NCBI RefSeq assembly: GCF_029017505.1
Contig: NZ_JAQGEI010000002.1
Span: forward strand, 62,001-126,000
Direction of reading: 5' to 3'
DNA from: Sedimenticola hydrogenitrophicus
Lineage (GTDB): Bacteria > Pseudomonadota > Gammaproteobacteria > Chromatiales > Chromatiaceae
Length of the DNA stretch: 64,000 nucleotides
Shown here one piece after another: positions 61,303 through 64,000 of the stretch (its first letter is position 1; every line of letters starts with the position of its first letter). The notes under the pieces were generated by a model. The model was not told the DNA's origin. It saw only the letters and a list, made by a program, of their open reading frames with translations, and did not search any database. A program made the position numbers and the translations under genes.

Positions 61303-61443
61303 TTGAAAAATTGCAAGTTGTGTGGTTTCAGTAAAGCGTGTAACAGCCTTCCGGGCATCTGTATCATCCTTCAATACGCCAGTATCGCGGTCCTGCTCGG
61401 CGTTCTCGGCTATCTCTTCGTCACCCAGGAACTGCTCTCCTGA
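61303..61443 (+). CDS. Small Cys-motif membrane protein, 46 aa
   Basis: Starts at a TTG with GAGG upstream and reads MKNCKLCGFSKACNSLPGIC, then IILQYASIAVLLGVLGYLFV and TQELLS. It has CxxC and C...C cysteines at the N-terminus (C4, C7, C13, C20) and one membrane helix. The composition is protein-like in this frame and the Cys spacing suggests a metal or Fe-S site at the membrane face. I recall similar short CxxC...C-membrane proteins in respiratory bacteria but no name. It is too short to stand out, and uses a non-ATG start. Confidence 0.62.
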   Translation: MKNCKLCGFSKACNSLPGICIILQYASIAVLLGVLGYLFVTQELLS

Positions 61444-61475
61444 GCGCACCGAGCGCGGCCTCCCGCTTTTTCGCG

Positions 61476-61670
61476 TTATACAGCGGCCGGCATGGGTCCG
61501 GGGGCGCTGAACCACAGCGCTCGACGGGGCTGGACGAGGGCGGTCTCATGCACCCGCTGCAGCAAAGTCTCCTTTTCCGCCGCCAGTACCAGGAGCGCCT
61601 CTTCCACGCTTAACTCCTTGACCTCGTAGAGAGGGAGATGGTCGATACTGCTGTTTTCTTTTAAAAACAT
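61476..61670 (-). CDS. Possible small protein, 64 aa
   Basis: Reads MFLKENSSIDHLPLYEVKEL, SVEEALLVLAAEKETLLQRV, HETALVQPRRALWFSAPGPM, PAAV. The middle is a plausible amphipathic helix. No good Shine-Dalgarno precedes the ATG, and the family is unknown. It converges with the Cys-motif gene, 32 bp apart, and diverges from the adenosyltransferase gene. Confidence 0.45.
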   Translation of the reverse strand: MFLKENSSIDHLPLYEVKELSVEEALLVLAAEKETLLQRVHETALVQPRRALWFSAPGPMPAAV

Positions 61671-61848
61671 CGCATTATCACATTATTATGAGTTATTGGA
61701 CGAACTATAGTATAAACCATATTCAGGGTTTGGCAATAGCTTAAATCCTGCGCGTCGCGAACACAACCTATTTAGCGAATCCGCGATCCAAAGACGCCCC
61801 GCCACTCTCTTGCTATAATCTGGCCTTTTCCCACGGCAGACTCGCGTT

Positions 61849-62400
61849 ATGGGCTACAGACTCTCCAAGATTTACACCCGCACCGGCGACAAGGGCACCA
61901 CCGGGCTGGGCGATGGCCGCCGGGTGGACAAGGACAGTGCCCGTATCGAGGCGATCGGCACCATTGACGAGCTGAACTGCCTGATCGGCATCCTGATTAC
62001 CCAAAACCCGCCGGAGGAGATTGCCCAGCTGCTGACCGGAATCCAGCATCGCCTGTTCGACCTGGGCGGTGAGCTGGCCATGCCCGGTTACAGCGTATTG
62101 GGCGACCCGTCGGTCACCGATCTCGAACAGCACCTGGACCGACTGAACGCGGAGCTCCCGCCATTGCAGGAGTTCATCCTCCCCGCCGGCAACCCGCTGG
62201 CGGCCAGCTGCCACCACGCCCGGGCGGTCTGCCGGCGTGGCGAACGGCGCCTGACCCAGCTCGCCCGGGACGACAATGAACAGGTCAACCGCACCAGCCT
62301 CAAGTACCTCAACCGCCTGTCGGACCTGCTGTTCGTCATCGCCCGCGTCCTGGCAAGGCAGAATGGCGGGGAAGAGGTATACTGGCGCAAGGGGGTTTAG
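61849..62400 (+). CDS. Cob(I)alamin adenosyltransferase, PduO type
   Basis: Converts cob(I)alamin and ATP to adenosylcobalamin (183 aa). PduO-type signature: SKIYTRTGDKGTTGLGDGRR, VDKDSARIEAIGTIDELNCL, LFDLGGELAMPGY, EFILPAGNPLAASCHHARAV, CRRGERRLTQLARDD and LKYLNRLSDLLFVIARVLA. Trimeric four-helix family. No cobalamin riboswitch was recognised upstream. Confidence 0.94.
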   Translation: MGYRLSKIYTRTGDKGTTGLGDGRRVDKDSARIEAIGTIDELNCLIGILITQNPPEEIAQLLTGIQHRLFDLGGELAMPGYSVLGDPSVTDLEQHLDRLNAELPPLQEFILPAGNPLAASCHHARAVCRRGERRLTQLARDDNEQVNRTSLKYLNRLSDLLFVIARVLARQNGGEEVYWRKGV

Positions 62401-62479
62401 GGCCGCGCCACTGACCCTGACCCTAACCCTGACCGACCGATGCACTCAATGACACGCCAACCAAAACGGAATCACCACC

Positions 62480-62941
62480 TTGTCTGACCAAATCCGGGAA
62501 ATCACCCCCAGGGAAATCACCCATAGCGGCGAAGTGACCCTGCACTTCGCCATTGCCCTCTGCGACGGCACCGTGATCACCACCACCTTCGAAGGCGAGC
62601 CGGTCACCCTCACCCTGGGCAGCGGCGACCTGACGGAAAACCTCGAAAAGACCCTCTACGGCCTGAAGCCGGGGGAGAAGCAGTCGCTGATCCTGGAGGC
62701 GGATAACGCCTTTGGACCGCGCGACGAGGCAAAGGCCTACTTCATGCCGCGCAGCTCCTTCCCGCCGGAGATGGAACTGGAGCCGGAACTGGTCATCAGC
62801 TTCGCCACACCCGCCGGTGATGAACTGGCCGGTATCGTCCAGGAGCTGGACGAGGCGCAGGTAAAGGTCGATTTCAACCATCCGCTGGCCGGTCACGACA
62901 TCGTCTTTACCGTCGAGATCATCAGCGTCAACCACCCGTAA
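62480..62941 (+). CDS. fkpB: FKBP-type peptidyl-prolyl isomerase (SlpA/FkpB)
   Basis: Cytoplasmic SlyD/FkpB-group prolyl isomerase (153 aa): [60 protein letters not shown] (the IF-domain start) and [20 protein letters not shown]. It begins at a TTG; no ATG lies nearby in frame and the upstream Shine-Dalgarno is weak. It lies 20 bp before ispH, the same pairing as in E. coli. Confidence 0.93.
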   Translation: MSDQIREITPREITHSGEVTLHFAIALCDGTVITTTFEGEPVTLTLGSGDLTENLEKTLYGLKPGEKQSLILEADNAFGPRDEAKAYFMPRSSFPPEMELEPELVISFATPAGDELAGIVQELDEAQVKVDFNHPLAGHDIVFTVEIISVNHP

Positions 62942-62961
62942 AGGCCCTGCCGGACAACCGC

Positions 62962-63906
62962 ATGGAAATACTGCTCGCCAATCCCCGTGGTTTCTGCGCC
63001 GGGGTCGACCGCGCCATCGAGATCGTGGAACGGGCCCTGCAGATTTTCGGTGCCCCGATCTACGTGCGCCATGAAGTGGTGCACAACCGCTACGTGGTGG
63101 ACAGCCTGAAACGCGCCGGCGCCATCTTCGTCGATGAGCTGGACGAGATTCCCGAGGACAGCACCGTGATCTTCAGCGCCCACGGCGTCGCCCAGGCGGT
63201 CAGGGAAGAGGCGGAGCGGCGCCAGCTGCAGGTGTTCGACGCCACCTGCCCGCTGGTCACCAAGGTGCACCTCGAGGTGGCCCGGCACAGCCGCAACGGC
63301 CACGAGGTGGTCCTGATCGGCCACCGCGGTCACCCGGAAGTGGAGGGCACCATGGGACAGTACAGCACCCAGGGTGACCGGGGCGGCATCTACCTGGTGG
63401 TCACCGCCGATGACGTGGCGGAGCTGCGGATCAAGAACCCCAACAACCTCGCCTTCGTCACCCAGACCACCCTCTCCATGGACGACACCGCCAAGGTGAT
63501 CGAGGCCCTGAAGGCGCGTTTCCCGAGGATCCAGGGACCAAAACAGAACGACATCTGCTATGCCACCCAGAACCGCCAGGACGCGGTCAAGGAGCTGGCC
63601 AAGCAGTGCGACCTGGTGCTGGTGGTCGGCTCACCCAACAGCTCCAACTCCAACCGGCTACGGGAACTGGCCCTGCAGTCCGACACCCCCGCCTACCTGA
63701 TCGACCGGGCCGATGACATCGACCCGGCCTGGCTGGACGGCGTCAGCATGGTCGGCCTCACCGCCGGCGCTTCCGCTCCCGACCTGCTGGTCAACGAGGT
63801 GATCGAGAAACTCCAGGAACGCGGCGCGACCTCGGTCCGGACCCTGAGCGGGCAGGAAGAGCATGTGACGTTTTCTTTGCCGCGAGCGTTGCAGCGGCCT
63901 GCCTAA
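62962..63906 (+). CDS. ispH: 4-hydroxy-3-methylbut-2-enyl diphosphate reductase
   Basis: Final enzyme of the MEP isoprenoid pathway (314 aa), an Fe-S reductase forming IPP and DMAPP. It has [20 protein letters not shown] (cluster Cys12 in GFCAGV), [20 protein letters not shown] (second Cys), [34 protein letters not shown] (third Cys) and [20 protein letters not shown]. Complete; the last 94 bases of the window after its stop contain nothing recognisable. Confidence 0.97.
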   Translation: MEILLANPRGFCAGVDRAIEIVERALQIFGAPIYVRHEVVHNRYVVDSLKRAGAIFVDELDEIPEDSTVIFSAHGVAQAVREEAERRQLQVFDATCPLVTKVHLEVARHSRNGHEVVLIGHRGHPEVEGTMGQYSTQGDRGGIYLVVTADDVAELRIKNPNNLAFVTQTTLSMDDTAKVIEALKARFPRIQGPKQNDICYATQNRQDAVKELAKQCDLVLVVGSPNSSNSNRLRELALQSDTPAYLIDRADDIDPAWLDGVSMVGLTAGASAPDLLVNEVIEKLQERGATSVRTLSGQEEHVTFSLPRALQRPA

Positions 63907-64000
63907 CCCAGCAACACAACGAATATCGATATGCCCGAATGGCACCGCTGAATCACCTGGTCGAGTGAGAGGCGGGTTGAGAATGTTATTCCTTCATCTG

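Noticed and set aside
61027-61515. Minus-strand open frame (162 codons)
   Set aside because: Runs through the MITE and antisense to the small Cys-motif gene; its C-terminal part is translated palindrome.
61671-61848. Cobalamin riboswitch upstream of the adenosyltransferase
   Set aside because: No B12-box sequence is seen and the region is short and AT-rich.

Overview
The window is GC-rich, densely coded bacterial DNA. Gene content and order point to a gammaproteobacterium, probably a Chromatiales-like sulfur or respiratory generalist: hisBHAFE-tatABC, fkpB-ispH, bipA, monofunctional dtd and hisB, a Zur-controlled zrg-type zinc operon, NifJ, and many c-type cytochromes. The genus cannot be fixed from the sequence alone. 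No rRNA, tRNA, CRISPR array, prophage or transposase gene was recognised.

Layout. 0-4 kb: 3' part of a SWIM/SNF2 helicase gene, then a RES/Xre toxin-antitoxin pair on the other strand. 4-9 kb: pyruvate:ferredoxin oxidoreductase (nifJ) and a dihydroorotate-dehydrogenase-like flavoprotein. 9-18.5 kb: small genes, then a minus-strand run tatCBA, hisEFAHB, dtd, a candidate CsrB/RsmZ-like sRNA (plus strand) and bipA. 19-30 kb: SH3-domain protein, ilvD, PQQ-type sugar dehydrogenase, TetR regulator, argE, DUF192 lipoprotein, LysR regulator, hemerythrin, argA, mgtE. 31-36.5 kb: LigB dioxygenase and a Zur-box operon (ZrgA, ABC ATPase, permease, DUF3299, and a Cys-rich protein split by a 160-bp MITE), then an HtpX-like protease. 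36.7-39.6 kb: FIST sensor plus PAS-GGDEF-EAL enzyme. 39.8-44.5 kb: a seven-gene redox operon (NAD(P)H flavoprotein/2Fe-2S reductase, diheme-b membrane protein, octaheme cytochrome c, EF-hand protein, cytochrome b561, SHP, diheme cytochrome c). 44.6-47.9 kb: minus-strand cytochromes (diheme, NapC/NirT, tetraheme) and a NapC/NirT remnant. 48.4-51.9 kb: a RimK-like ligase, GNAT/C39 peptidase and RMD1/DUF155 trio. 52-64 kb: mostly housekeeping genes (gltA, HIT, dusA, rimO, pduO-type adenosyltransferase, fkpB, ispH) plus several small proteins.

The most interesting parts are the 39.8-44.5 kb redox operon, which looks like a route carrying electrons from cytosolic NAD(P)H through membrane b hemes to a periplasmic O2/NO-binding SHP cytochrome; the RMD1-GNAT/C39-RimK trio; a candidate CsrA-sequestering sRNA; and an unusually rich set of non-autonomous palindromic elements. 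Three of those elements leave clear insertion evidence: a split reading frame restored by excision, 12-bp duplications in front of hisF and ilvD, and an 8-bp duplication with a paralogous empty site inside the window.
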